Shown: positions 52,085-64,000 of the stretch, in pieces
Layout of the letters: each line of letters starts with the position of its first letter
Position numbering within the stretch: the first letter of the stretch is position 1
The notes under the pieces: model-generated
Told to the model about the DNA's origin: nothing
Seen by the model: the letters and a program-made list of their open reading frames with translations, nothing else
The model's database searches: none
Assembly: GCF_040412425.1 (NCBI RefSeq)
Contig: NC_089741.1
Span: 36,996,027 to 37,060,026 of the forward strand
Source: Macrobrachium rosenbergii
Taxonomy: Eukaryota > Arthropoda > Malacostraca > Decapoda > Palaemonidae
Length of the DNA stretch: 64,000 nt
Direction of reading: 5' to 3'
Position numbers and translations under genes: made by a program

Positions 52085-52460
52085 AAATGCGCAATTTTTT
52101 TCAGGGCAATCGAGTTTTCTGTACAGTGAATAATCAAGGCCACCGAAAATAGATTTATCTTTTTTGGTGCTCTCAGCATATGCTGTATTAAGCCGCGGCC
52201 CATGGAACTTTAACCACTGCCCGGTGGTACCCTGGCCTATATCGTTGTCAAATACACGATTATGGCTAACTTTAACTGTAATAAAGTAAAACTACTGTGG
52301 TAGAGGGCTGCACTTCGGTATGTTTGATGATTGAGGGGGATGATCAACATACCAATTTGCAGCCTTCTAGCCTCGGTAGTTTTTAGATCTGAGGGCGACA
52401 GAATAAAGTGCGGACGGACAGACAAAGCCGGCACAGCAGTTGTCTTCTACAGAAAACTAA
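52085..52460. mobile_element. TIR-type element D, near-complete copy
   Basis: The left end CGAGTTTTCTGTACAG and right end TCTACAGAAAACTA are inverted. The core ATTATGGCTAACTTTAACTG and the GGACGGACAGACAAAGCCGG block match the other copies. Confidence 0.85.
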
Positions 52461-52710
52461 AAAGGAACCGTTTGTCAACGGCCGAATCAGGCAACGTTTC
52501 AGCAAAAATATATTCCTTTGTCACTGAGAAGGTCAATTTCTTCTAGATGGGAGAACTCCTGTTAACCACGTTAAATGGTGCAGCAGGGAATCTCATTTGG
52601 AGGAGACATGAATTTGGGTAAATGGCGCCCCGATCTGTGAGTTATATAAATGAAGTGCCCATTGAGTTGAGCCTTAGAAATATATATATATAGCAGAAAA
52701 TGAAGATGTG

Positions 52711-52768
<58 letters not shown>

Positions 52769-53384
52769 CTTATATATCTGTATGTATTTATGTGTATATA
52801 TATATGTATATAATATATATATATACAGTGTATAGAGATTTTATATATATTATATATATTATATTTTATAATATATAATATATACATACATACATTCATT
52901 CATACACGTACATAGACATATACATACGAGCTCCCTTTTTGCCAAAATGGTACAGAGTCTCTATTTACTGAAGTACAGAAATATTTTAAATTTGGTGATG
53001 GACATAGATAGTAAAAGTTTTTTTCCAACTTTTCCTTTCATGTTTTCTCTAGTTTTCTTTTATTTGTAATTGATTTTCGAAGTTTGAAAGTTTGAGCCTC
53101 CTGAGAAATAGGTATGGTTTTGGAAGGTGTCTCGCCTAGAAGTAGTATATATGAGTTTTAGTTTTATTTATTTATATATTTGTATTATTTTTTGTAATTT
53201 TTTTTTCTTTTTTGTAAAGTTTGGGTCCACCTCTCCCCGTAGGGTGGCAGTGTCGTCAGTACCTTCATGCGGAGCACTGTCGCGCGGAGGTATAGGCGCT
53301 AGTTTTAATTTTTTTTTCTGTAAGTCTTGTATTGCGGTCCACATATATACCTCTCCTTAGGTTGGTATTGCTGTCAGATACCCC

Positions 53385-53635
53385 TCCGCGGTGCACTCTA
53401 GCGTTACGCGGTGCACTCCCTTCCTTAGGCCCTAGCTTACTCCTTTTAGGTTAACCTCCTTGCTGTCCACCTTCTCTTAACAATTGTTTCCATAGTGGAA
53501 CTGCGAAAGGTTATCCTCCTGATACACCTGTCAAACCTTTGTACTCTTCAACTTCCCTTTCAGCGCTGAATGACTTCATCGGTCCCAGTGTTGGCCTTTG
53601 GCCCAAATTCTATATTCCATTCCATTCCATCTCGC
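53385..53635 (-). repeat. Dispersed repeat A, copy
   Basis: CAGCGCTGAATGACTTCATC, CCCAAATTCTATATTCCATT and a CCATTCCAT terminus, inverse orientation. A related terminal fragment lies at about 53225-53400. Confidence 0.85.
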
Positions 53636-53856
53636 TCGCTGTTTGGAGAAACTGTCTTGGAAGTTTTCGTAATGGATGTGGGGGCTGCTGTTTCTGTTGT
53701 TTGTTTCTCGCCCTTGGGATTGATTCCGCAGTGCAGCCTGCTGCTTTTGGGCGTTGGTGTTTGTTTATGGCTTGTGTGTGCTGTTTGTTTATGGCTTGTT
53801 TGTGCTGTTTTAGGAAGTACATACTGTGTGTTCGGGAGGGAGACTGTCGAAACTGG

Positions 53857-54284
<428 letters not shown>

Positions 54285-54501
54285 AAAATAAATATCAAGA
54301 TGAATCTCGATGCAGTCGTATATATCGCTGTGACGGCAACATTGCACAAAAGCCACCGCGGTTCCCAACACCCAATTTGCGTAAGTCTGTTTCCGGTCAT
54401 GCGAGCGACTCTGCATGTTGCGTAGACTGCCGCGACGCATGCGCGCATGCAAATTTGCGTGCTGGTGGAGGGGGTGACGGTGACCAGAGTGAGTGGTCAG
54501 T

Positions 54502-54535
<34 letters not shown>

Positions 54536-54829
54536 GGAACTTTGCTACAGTGATTCTGCACGCTATAATCAGACGCCATTAATAGAAAAAGAAAACTTTT
54601 GTTTTTCTGTTATCATTTTCTAAGAGTTTGTTAAATCTGTTCTGTGTCAAACTTCGTGAAGTTTCACTTTCTCTTTATATTACTTCTTCAGACTGTGAAA
54701 TAGTCACTTCTCCTTTCACTCAGTCACTTCTTTTATTTATATATCTGTGACATCCACTTGTCAGTTCAGTCACTTCTCTGTAGTCAGATTCTGTACAAAC
54801 TGACATTTCTTGCTGTGCACGACTATAAT

Positions 54830-55010
54830 ATTACATTTGTATTATCTGTGCATAATACTGAATCTGTGTATAATACTACGTCTGTAATATCTGTTTATAA
54901 TACTGCATCTGTGTACAATACTACATCTGTATTATCTGTGTATAATACTGCATCTGTGTATAATACTACATCTGTAATATCTGTGTATAATAGTGCATCT
55001 GTGTAGTCAG
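54830..55010. repeat. Minisatellite, nested 15-18 and about 33 bp units
   Basis: About nine copies of TATAATACTRCATCTGT joined by AATATCTG or GTG, open in the plus frame 54758-55006 (VYNTTSV-type repeats). Confidence 0.85.
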
Positions 55011-55424
55011 AGTCGTTTCACACGCTTCAGTCAGCCAGTATAGTCGGCATCACTTACTCTTAAGTCTCGAACTTTGTTTAAATCCCTGTGTGGACATTGA
55101 ACTCTGCCCAGCCAAGAGACACTACCAGGTTCCTTACACTCTGCTGAGACCAAACTCCAAAAAATTTTACTCAGACTGAACGATTTCTGTAGCTTAGCCA
55201 GAGGGGAGTTCAGCAACAAATACCAGGTGTTTATTAACCTCCCTTCCCCTCCCCATCCTGTATTACCATCCTCTCCATTCCCTCCACTTACAAATAACCC
55301 CCCCAGCCCCTGGCGCAGTCAGACACCAAGAGAGCAGATGTTTCAGTGGTGGGCAAAGGTAAACACTAGTCATTTTTGTGCAAGGGTTGCGTCAAAAGGA
55401 CTCTCTTGAGATTGCGTAATTTTT

Positions 55425-55426
<2 letters not shown>

Positions 55427-55499
<73 letters not shown>

Positions 55500-55605
55500 C
55501 TTTATCACATACACAGTTGTTCTGTGCATTAGTAGAATTATTAAAGACTCATTCAAACTGATGGTATCTAACGGATACCATCCAGTTTGAATGAGGTCCT
55601 TTTAG

Positions 55606-55702
<97 letters not shown>

Positions 55703-55716
55703 TAATATATATATAT
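55427..55716. repeat. TTAACTTTATCACAT element between two (TA)n arrays
   Basis: TA 55427-55496, then TTAACTTTATCACATACACA, then a foldback (CATTCAAACTGATGGTATC / GATACCATCCAGTTTGAATG, about 55550-55592), then a TA array to about 55715. Confidence 0.8.
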
Positions 55717-56130
55717 TAATCCGTATGTCTTTTTGTTTATTTTACTTCTCAAACGAACGAAGACTAGCGTTGGTTATTTTAGTGATTTTGGTCAGTGTTT
55801 GGTATATTTATTTCAATTTTTTTTCGTGATGAAAATTAGTAATATATATATTTTGACTGTTATTTCAACCTTACGACATTTACTTATTGTATTACCAAAA
55901 GGCGAGAAGGCGTGTAGTGGTCATTTTGGTAGATATTGGTCAGTGTTAGGTATATTTATTTATCTTTTTTTTTTTGTGAGGAAATATTGGGATGTCGTTT
56001 ACCAAAATTCATCACTCGGTAGTGTTCCTTTTTTTTTGTTTTCAATGAAAGTGCTCTTAAGGAGAGTATTGTATCTTGTATGAGGACACGGATGTTGACT
56101 TTCATTCTCCAGATTGTAGAAAGATTATAG

Positions 56131-56131
<1 letters not shown>

Positions 56132-56205
<74 letters not shown>

Positions 56206-56208
56206 TAC

Positions 56209-56270
<62 letters not shown>
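56132..56270. repeat. Compound (TA)n(GA)n microsatellite
   Basis: About 75 bp TA then about 58 bp GA. A separate CT array lies at 56430-56467. Confidence 0.95.
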
Positions 56271-56271
<1 letters not shown>

Positions 56272-56424
56272 CATTATTTACACGGTTGATGTTTACTCAG
56301 CCTCGCCCTCTAGCGAGAGATTCATAAAGAATGTACAGTTTCTTTTCTTGTCCTGTTGTGTATCATTTTTTAAACGTGACGCTTCAGAAGATAACTGCTT
56401 CTGCAAGGTATTGAGGTTGACTTT

Positions 56425-56470
<46 letters not shown>

Positions 56471-56964
56471 CACAGACATCATCACGAAGAACTCGCCATC
56501 GCCCCTAATGGACGGGAAGAAGAATAAGGTAGACAGACGCGGCGAGGGGCGTGGCCCCTGACGAGTGTGTTCTGTCTGTCTGTCTGTCTCTCCCCTCCCC
56601 TGACGTCTGATTTTCATTAAGGGCGTCGTCTCTATCGCCGTCGTGTTTGACCGTCTGTCTAACTAACCTTCCTATCCGGTGTCCTTCCGAGGGCGGACTG
56701 GTGGTATCCTACAAGAGTCGCTTGTCACAGGACGCCGCGTCCTTTGCTTGGATTATGCTTTTCCAAGGATCGTGCTTGTTATGACTTACATATTTGCATG
56801 CATACGTATGCATAGGGCATACGTACAGTTTTTCTTGCCATTGACTGTCACGCGTTGGGTTTCTATCATTGCTTCTGTGTTTTACTAATCCTTGTGACTC
56901 TTCTTCTTCCTCTTTTTAAGAGCCTTCTACTTTCCTTTTTTTGTTTATGTTTATCAAAATAATT

Positions 56965-57730
56965 CAGATCGCTTTATCAAAATAATCTAAGCTACTTTGT
57001 TCAAATAATCTAAGCATTTATAAAAAAAAATCCAATCCTCTCTACCAAAGTAATCCAAGTCACTTCACTAACATAATCCAGGCTGCTTTATGAAAATAAT
57101 CCAAGCCGCTTTACCTAAATAATCCAAGTCGCTTTACCAAAATAATCCAGTCAACTTTATCAAAATAATCAAAACCACTTTACCAAAATAATCCAGTGTG
57201 CTTTACCAAAATATTCCAAGCCATTTTACCAAAATAATCTAATCAATTTTACCAAATTAATCCAAGTCACTTTACCAAAATAATCCAATATACTTTACCA
57301 GAATAATCCAAGCCTATTTACCAAAATAATCCAGTCAGTTTTATCATGCCACTCAACTGCATCAGAATAATCCAAAATACTTTACCAAAATAATCAGTCA
57401 AGTTTACCAAAATAATCCAAGCCTCTTTACCAAATTAATCCAATCTTCTTTGGCAAAATAATCCGAGCCACTTTACCAAAGTAATCTAAGCTTCTTGATC
57501 AAAATAAACCAAACCACCTTACCAAAATAATGCAAACCACTTTATCAAAATATTCCAAACCACTTTATTAAAATAATGCAAACCACTTTACCAAAAATAT
57601 TCCAAATCACTTCTTATCATATAATCCAAACCACTTACCCAAAATAAGCTAAGCCACTTTACCAAAATAATCCAAACCACTTTATCAAAATAATCCAAGC
57701 TACTTGACCAAAGTAATCAGAACCACTTGA
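56965..57730. repeat. Minisatellite, unit about 23 bp
   Basis: Over 30 degenerate copies of CCACTTTACCAAAATAATCC plus AAG. The AT-rich half is the most constant part. Confidence 0.93.
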
Positions 57731-58349
57731 CCACAAACCCTGCCAATTAACAAGTCTGGAGAAGAGGTCAGCTAGAAACGAATCTGTGAGAAAGGCCTCA
57801 CACACACAAAGAATCCAGAACGGTTTGGAAACGGCCCTTTACAAATTGAAAGAAGATCGTCTTTTGAAAGAGTCTCTGGGCCCGAATTAGACTCTGTTTC
57901 AATCAATCATTAGATGACGTCAGCCCGATATCACCTTTCGAAGAGGAGAAATCGATGCCAGGTACAAAAGTAAAATGAAGGTCAAGGGCAAATCATTTCC
58001 GAAGGTGCCTTGAAAGAGGTTTGACTCAAAGCAGTCATTTTGCGAGTTGTGCTTTTGGGAAATGACTGGGGAAATATGAGTGTTGCATTTGAAAGTGGAC
58101 GGAATATGAAGAAATGGCGGAGCAGCTGACGGGGAATGGTTGATTATTTATTAGATGATTAAGTTTAGTTTACGTTTTATTGTATTTTCTTGACGATGCT
58201 GAAAAAAGGGCTAAATATTTTTTTTTGCAACTTTTCAGTATATATCATTTAAACATTCATAAACACAATTGTGTGACTTTTCTTTATTCCTCAAACAATA
58301 ATTTTAATTGCACCTTTATCACCATTTTCACGCCGAAGAAATAACACGT

Positions 58350-58398
<49 letters not shown>

Positions 58399-58620
58399 AA
58401 TAAGATAAGATATACACGGATCTTGTTTCTGCCCTCTGTTCTTATAGCAACTCCCATTGTTGGTTTTTTTGTTTTGACTTGTTTTTATTTTTTTATGACA
58501 TAAAAGCACGAAGCATTGTGCTTGTATATCATGCCCTACTACCATTTCTTTTGGGGGGGGAGATGGAAGTGGGGGGATGTAACGATGACGTACTCATGTC
58601 ATCGGATATTGGAGTAACCT
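57731..58620. other. Gene-poor segment
   Basis: One CT array at 58352-58398. No domain recognised in either strand. Confidence 0.5.
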
Positions 58621-58639
58621 TTAAAGGGCTTAGTTGTAT

Positions 58640-58751
58640 GAAATGTCAGAGAGAGAGAGACAGAGAGAGAGAAACTTTGTGTGTGGGTGGATGGAACAAA
58701 GCGGTGTGTTCTGGCAACCAAGAATGGGCCAGACTGAAGTTCTGTCTTTAA

Positions 58752-58820
<69 letters not shown>

Positions 58821-58881
58821 ATTGTTTGTGGGTGGAACAAAGCGGTGGTTCTGGCAACAAAGAATGGGTGTGTTCTGTTTT

Positions 58882-58953
<72 letters not shown>

Positions 58954-59030
58954 TGTTTGTGGGGTGGATGGAACAAACAAAGAATGGGTCAGACTGAAGT
59001 TCTGTTTTTAAATGAGAGAGAGAGAGATGG
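58640..59030. repeat. Higher-order repeat: GA array plus unique spacer, about four copies
   Basis: GA arrays alternate with a spacer containing TTGTTTGTGGGTGGA, GAACAAAGCGGTG, CAAAGAATGGG and CTGTTTTTAAATGAGAG. The spacers vary by internal deletions. Confidence 0.88.
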
Positions 59031-59609
59031 ATAGTGACGTCAATAAAGAGATAGAATGTAATCACAAAATATTCAGGTAGACAGTAACATTTGGTCTTCG
59101 CCTGTCCAGTACTTTTATTTTGAGACAGACAGACACGGCCGTCCAGCCGAATAAAAGAACAGGTATAAAAAATGGAGAAATATTTGTTGTTGCTGAGAGA
59201 GAGAGAGAGAGAGAAGAATCTAATTAGTAAAAAAGAAAATGGCTGTGTGGCACCTGGTTCTAATTATTGCTAGCCATTAGCGATAGTAGTAAAGCAGCAA
59301 AAAAAAAAAATATATACCGTAAAAAACTTTTCCCGTTTACTTATGTTTTCGTTTTTTTTTTTTTTTTTTTGTCTTCGGAAAGGAAGGGGATGGGGGATGG
59401 GAGAGGCTCGTAGAATAACCTCCTCTCTAATTTATAATTCTGTTTCCGTGGTTGGAAAAAATTAACCCTCCCATTTTTTCTGAGGTTGTCGAGGGGGTGG
59501 GGGCGGGGGTGGGGGAGAATTTCCCTTCTTAATTTAAAATTCTGCTTTCATGGGTTTTACAATTTTGGAAAAAATTAACCCTTCCAGTTTCTTGTCTGAT
59601 TTTTAGTTT

Positions 59610-59990
59610 CTGTAAACGAAAACTATTGTGCCGGCTTTGTCTGTCCGCCCGCACTTTTTCTGTCCGCCTCAGTTTAAAAAACTACTGAGGCTAGAGGGCT
59701 GCAAATTGTTATGTTGATCATCCACCCTCCAATCATCAAACTGTCCACATTGCAGTGCTCTAGCCTCAGTAGTTTTTATTCTATTTAAGGTTAAAGTTAG
59801 TCATAATCGTGCGTCTGGCAACGATATAGGAAAGGCCACCACCGTGCCTTAGTTAAAGTTTCATGGGCCGTGGCTCATACAGCATTATACCGAGAGCACC
59901 GGAGACAGTTCTGTTTCCGGTGGCCTTGATCTTACGCTGTAGCGGCTGCACAAAAACTGATTGTGCTGAAGAAACTTCGGCGCATTTTTT
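59610..59990. mobile_element. TIR-type element D, inverted copy
   Basis: The inverse of the other D copies (TTAAGGTTAAAGTTAGTCATAA and GGCTTTGTCTGTCCGCCC). Its outer end holds a hairpin-like GAAGAAACTTCGGCGCA. Confidence 0.82.
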
Positions 59991-60149
59991 GCTTGTATTT
60001 TGAGAAACCCTTTCAATAAAAACGAAATAAAGTCCCATTAGTCCGGGCTTCGTCGCGGTACGTCACGTCCTTATAGCAGGGGCCTTCTGTCAAAGTATCG
60101 TCAGTTCTGACGGTATACGCACAGTATATTTCGGCCACTCAAGGCTTTC

Positions 60150-60287
60150 CTGTGCCTTGTCTTCCACAAATCTCCACCCATTTTCAGTCTCCAGTCTCAT
60201 AGTTCTCTTCCAAGTACTGTTTTCTCCAGGGTGGTAGGAAGGACATGTCCAAACCATCTCCATTTCACCTTCATCTACCTAATAATG
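60150..60287 (-). mobile_element. Probable LINE reverse-transcriptase C-terminal remnant
   Basis: The minus strand reads MKVKWRWFGHVLPTTLEKTV, then a stop soon after. The W-R-W-(F/L)-GHV motif is typical of the C-terminal part of LINE/RTE-type ORF2 proteins. Only about 25 residues are recognisable, so the family is not assigned. Confidence 0.4.
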
Positions 60288-60584
60288 TTTTTCTATTTTT
60301 GTTTAAAGATTCAGACACCTATGGTAGGTTGCAAGGTTCCATCTCAGGCGCGGGACGACTGTTCGTATGTGTCAGTTGTATCCGGATTATATTGATGGAC
60401 ACCCATCCAAGGAGCGAACAGACGAGACGTGTGTATTTTTTCTGACCAGCGGTATTATCAAACCATCGTAAATAGACATATATATATTTATACGGCGAAT
60501 TTCAGTGTGGTCCTAAAATCTTTGACGATTGTAGCCAGTATCAGTTTGGTCATTTAATAAGCTTAATGATGAGTTTATTTGACG

Positions 60585-60586
60585 AA

Positions 60587-60631
<45 letters not shown>

Positions 60632-60691
60632 TAGCTGTTCGTCTCTTTGTTGGTCATTATTTGTGTCATGCAGTTTGCACACGTGTACCTG

Positions 60692-60757
<66 letters not shown>

Positions 60758-60921
60758 TAGCTGTCCGTCTCTCTCTTTGTCATTATTTTTGTCATGCAGT
60801 TTGTACAGGTGTACCTGAGATTCTCTCTCTCACTCTCTCTCTCTCTCTCTCTCGTTTAGCTGTCCGTCTCTCTCTCTGTCAGTATTTTTGTCATGCAGTT
60901 TGTACAGGTGTACCTGAGATT

Positions 60922-60980
<59 letters not shown>
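60585..60980. repeat. Higher-order repeat: CT array plus unique spacer, four copies
   Basis: Spacers contain CGTTTAGCTGTCCGTCTCTC, TTTTTGTCATGCAGTTTGTA and CAGGTGTACCTGAGATTC. CT arrays between them range from about 20 to 70 bp. A diverged fifth copy lies at about 61330-61440. Confidence 0.9.
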
Positions 60981-61398
60981 AGGGGGAGAGGGAGGCAAAG
61001 GATGACTAGGACAGAAAGGAATCGTCTCGACAGACGGCAGGGCGATAAGATACCCTGAGGACAGCTGGACAGAAAGGTCCATAGGATCAATAGATAGGAG
61101 CCCTTGGAGATAGTGCTTGTCTTCTAGGTACTAGGGCGTATGGGGGCAGGGTGACGGGGGATGAGTAAGATAGTGTTTGGTGGGTTGGGGAGTAAGATAG
61201 TGTTTAGGGGTAGGGGAGACGGGGTGGGGCGGGAGGAAGGGGTAAAGAACTCAGTCCATGTCTGAAATGATAATGAAGGCGTGGTCGACGCTGGACTGGA
61301 TAAATGTCAGTTTGAATGCTTGTGTGTGTTTCTCTCTCTCTATTTTGCTGTCTTTGTCACTATTTTTGTCAAGCAGTTTTTCCTCTAGTGAATCCGAG

Positions 61399-61453
<55 letters not shown>

Positions 61454-61575
61454 TCATAGGCTAGCCTTTGTTAAAGGGCATTTTCCGTCCACAAAACGCT
61501 TTTGTGTGCCACCTATATTTGTCAGGGTCCTTTGAAGTTTTGAGAGATTTGAGGCTGCGTATTTTCTAGCAGGTA

Positions 61576-61647
<72 letters not shown>
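61576..61647. repeat. (CT)n microsatellite
   Basis: About 70 bp uninterrupted CT. Confidence 0.95.
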
Positions 61648-61649
<2 letters not shown>

Positions 61650-62359
61650 GGCTTAAAGGCGTGAACTAGCTGACAGCTCTTGGTACACTGGCTTTTCATC
61701 GCTCATAATTCTGCCGGGAAAACAACATTTCAAGTGTATGAATATTCAATGAATTTGGAAGCAAGCTTCCCCAGAATAGAATCGCCTTTTGTGAAAAAGG
61801 GAAAGGATTATGGTAATAATAATAGGTAAATATAAACAACACACTCACGCACACACACATTAATACATATATATATGCATATAAAGTCCAAAGTTGCTGA
61901 ATATCCTAGGTATATGGGCTGTTTATACTACCAATTTTATTTTTTTCCACAATGAGAATCTTGTATTTCCCTGTGGATGAGTTTTCATCTTTATATTAAA
62001 CTGTCAAGAATGGGTGTTTGTTGTAACCTGTGAAGATACTTCAAGAAAACTGATTGACCAGGCTTGATTTTGAACATGTATTTTTTTCGTTAATTTAAGA
62101 GTTAGATTCGTAAACTCTTGTTTAATATGTAAAATTTCATACTCAGAATGAGAATTAGCATCTAAATAAAGTCAATTCGGACATCTAAAATGTATTCAGT
62201 AGAATATCTAGAATTAAATATCTATAACAGTATTCGACAGAACAACTAGAATTAGATACCTGATAATATATTCAATGAGATTATCGGTGTAATTTGAATA
62301 CTCGGTAGAACGTTCAGTTAGGCAACTAAAAGGGTGTATTTTTTACTGGGACAACATTC
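61648..62359. other. Gene-poor AT-rich segment
   Basis: Loosely repeated ACATCTAAAATGTATTCAGT-like and AATATCTAGAATTAAATATC-like words at 62160-62280. No gene seen. Confidence 0.5.
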
Positions 62360-62625
<266 letters not shown>

Positions 62626-62959
62626 AAAGAGGTAATAGAAGGCATTGGGAAATATAGCAGGAAAAGATAAATGATTAGAAGAGCAGACTGATTAACAAAT
62701 AAATAAATAAATGGATAAAAAATGTACAAGGAGAATTGTATTAGGGTAGCAATGCATTGCATCTTTCTGCTTGTAATTCTGCTCTTCCAGTGCATGACAT
62801 CTTCAGGGAGCTCTTGTACATTATGAAGGCTTCAGCTCTGAATGGACACACTGAACACACGAGCCAGTTAGTACGTTCAGGTAATTATAAATGACGCTTC
62901 CTCACGAGCCACCGCAAGGGCCCACCACGGAACCACAGGTGCGGAGGATTTGGACCGCA

Positions 62960-63250
62960 TAATCAGCCTGTCTGCACTAGTCTTTGGTGCACTGTGGGGC
63001 ATTACTTAAGGGTCTTTGCAGTCCCTTCGGCCCCTAGCTGCAACACCTTTCATTCATTCTACTTACACCTGTTCATATTCTCTTTCGTCCGTCTCACTTT
63101 CCTCAACCTCTCTAATAATTGATCTTATAGTGGTACTATGAGGTTTTCTCGTGTTTCACCCTTCAGAGACCTTTTAGTGTCAGTTTCTTCAGCGCTGAAT
63201 GACCTCTTTAGGTCCCAGCGATTGAAGGCCTAAATTCTATATCGTATTCA
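62960..63250 (-). repeat. Dispersed repeat A, copy
   Basis: GTGCACTGTGGGGCATTACT, CAGCGCTGAATGACCTCTTT and GGCCTAAATTCTATATCGTA, inverse orientation. Confidence 0.85.
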
Positions 63251-63540
63251 TTCTATCCACATGTCTCAATTGTATCTGGTGTTAATTATTGGTCATGACG
63301 TTTTAAAACATCATTCTGTAGTTCCGTATGATTCCAAGCTTTAATGATCCATTTTTCTTTCTGTAAATTATTTTAAAACGTTAATTTTATTTCTGTCTTT
63401 GAGTTCTCTCGGTGAGAAGATCACGTGAGGTCCATCTTGGATCTCGTCGCGGGCGGATGATGATGTCTCATGTCCGCCGACGCCCATTGAGACCAGCGAA
63501 CCTGAACGGTCGAGGTTTACCCGTCGCCCACGCTGAAGCG

Positions 63541-63583
<43 letters not shown>

Positions 63584-63799
63584 TCTTCGAAAAATTGTCG
63601 TAAGGATACACAATGCGTCAGTCAGCGCACAATCGAAGATTCTGACGAACCTTTTGTGGTATTTCCGTCTAATGAATTCAGCTACACCTGTAGTCCACAT
63701 GTGCGACAGTGCAGGCCTCATTACACCTGTTCTAAACACGAATACCACCAAAAGGTATGATGATATTTTCGGTTAATCTTCTCTGTTTGTATACAAAGG

Positions 63800-64000
63800 A
63801 CGGCTTGCTTGAACGAGCAAGAGGGCCTTATTGTTTGTACGAGCATGAGGGCTCATTGTTTGTACGAACAAGAGGGCCTGCTTGCTGTACAGCAAGAGAG
63901 CGTATTGTTTGTATGGAGCAGAGAACATAGGCTAGGGCTTGCTTGTATGAGCAAGAGGACGTAGGCTATTGCTTGTATGAGCAAGAGGACATAGGCTGTT
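63800..64000. repeat. Minisatellite at the window edge, unit about 38-40 bp
   Basis: Copies of TTGTTTGTACGAGCAAGAGG and GCTTGCTTGTATGAGCAAGA, running off the end of the window. Confidence 0.82.

Overview
This is eukaryotic nuclear DNA, most likely from a decapod crustacean. It is packed with long (TA)n, (GA)n and (AAT)n microsatellites, minisatellites with 23-62 bp units, and several dispersed repeat families I associate with shrimp, prawn and crab genomes. That assignment is by memory of repeat type, not by a search. There are no bacterial operons, ribosome binding sites, CRISPR arrays or phage genes. Almost every long open frame in the window is a by-product of simple repeats: poly-IY from TA, poly-LS/ER from GA, poly-N/I from AAT, and minisatellites whose unit length is a multiple of three.

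The one gene I can support is an integrin beta subunit on the minus strand, spread over about 19 kb (43762 down to 24947). Its exons lie in the order of the protein. They are: signal peptide and start of the PSI domain (43635-43762); a weak second PSI exon (about 42747-42878); the start of the hybrid domain (42523-42606); the beta-I domain with its metal-site motif (41730-about 41948, 41138-41220, 40858-41027, 40390-40489, 38047-38205); the return into the hybrid domain (35344-35496 and 34020-34126); the I-EGF cysteine-rich stalk (about 32895-33020, 31739-31834, 30099-30266, 28827-28932); a probable beta-tail exon (28402-28509); the membrane-proximal tail (26810-26960); and the transmembrane plus first cytoplasmic exon (24947-25085). 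The NPxY-containing last exon was not found and may lie below position 24946 or outside the window. Most exons keep good GT/AG splice sites but carry 1-3 small frameshifts. An unpolished long-read assembly explains this best, because the tandem arrays show the same single-base dropouts; a recent pseudogene is the alternative.

The introns are saturated with repeats that reach to within 15-50 bp of splice sites. In one case a roughly 57-bp minisatellite of about twenty copies (35500-36700) appears to have grown from the exon's own acceptor and first codons. In another, the last codons and donor of the MIDAS exon are duplicated about 140 bp downstream. These repeat/splice-site interactions are the most interesting signal in the window.

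Region by region: 1-24600 is repeat-rich DNA with no recognisable gene, holding several minisatellites, a 506-bp foldback element (15119-15624), a perfect-hairpin element (21691-21827) and a GC-richer block (19240-19740). Positions 24600-43870 are the integrin locus. Positions 43870-48560 are probably its 5' intron and a possible promoter. Positions 48893-49392 are a 500-N assembly gap. Positions 49393-64000 are again gene-poor, with GA/CT arrays, a 23-bp minisatellite (56965-57730), G-quadruplex-prone G tracts and one probable LINE scrap. I see no evidence of a new enzymatic or defence system.
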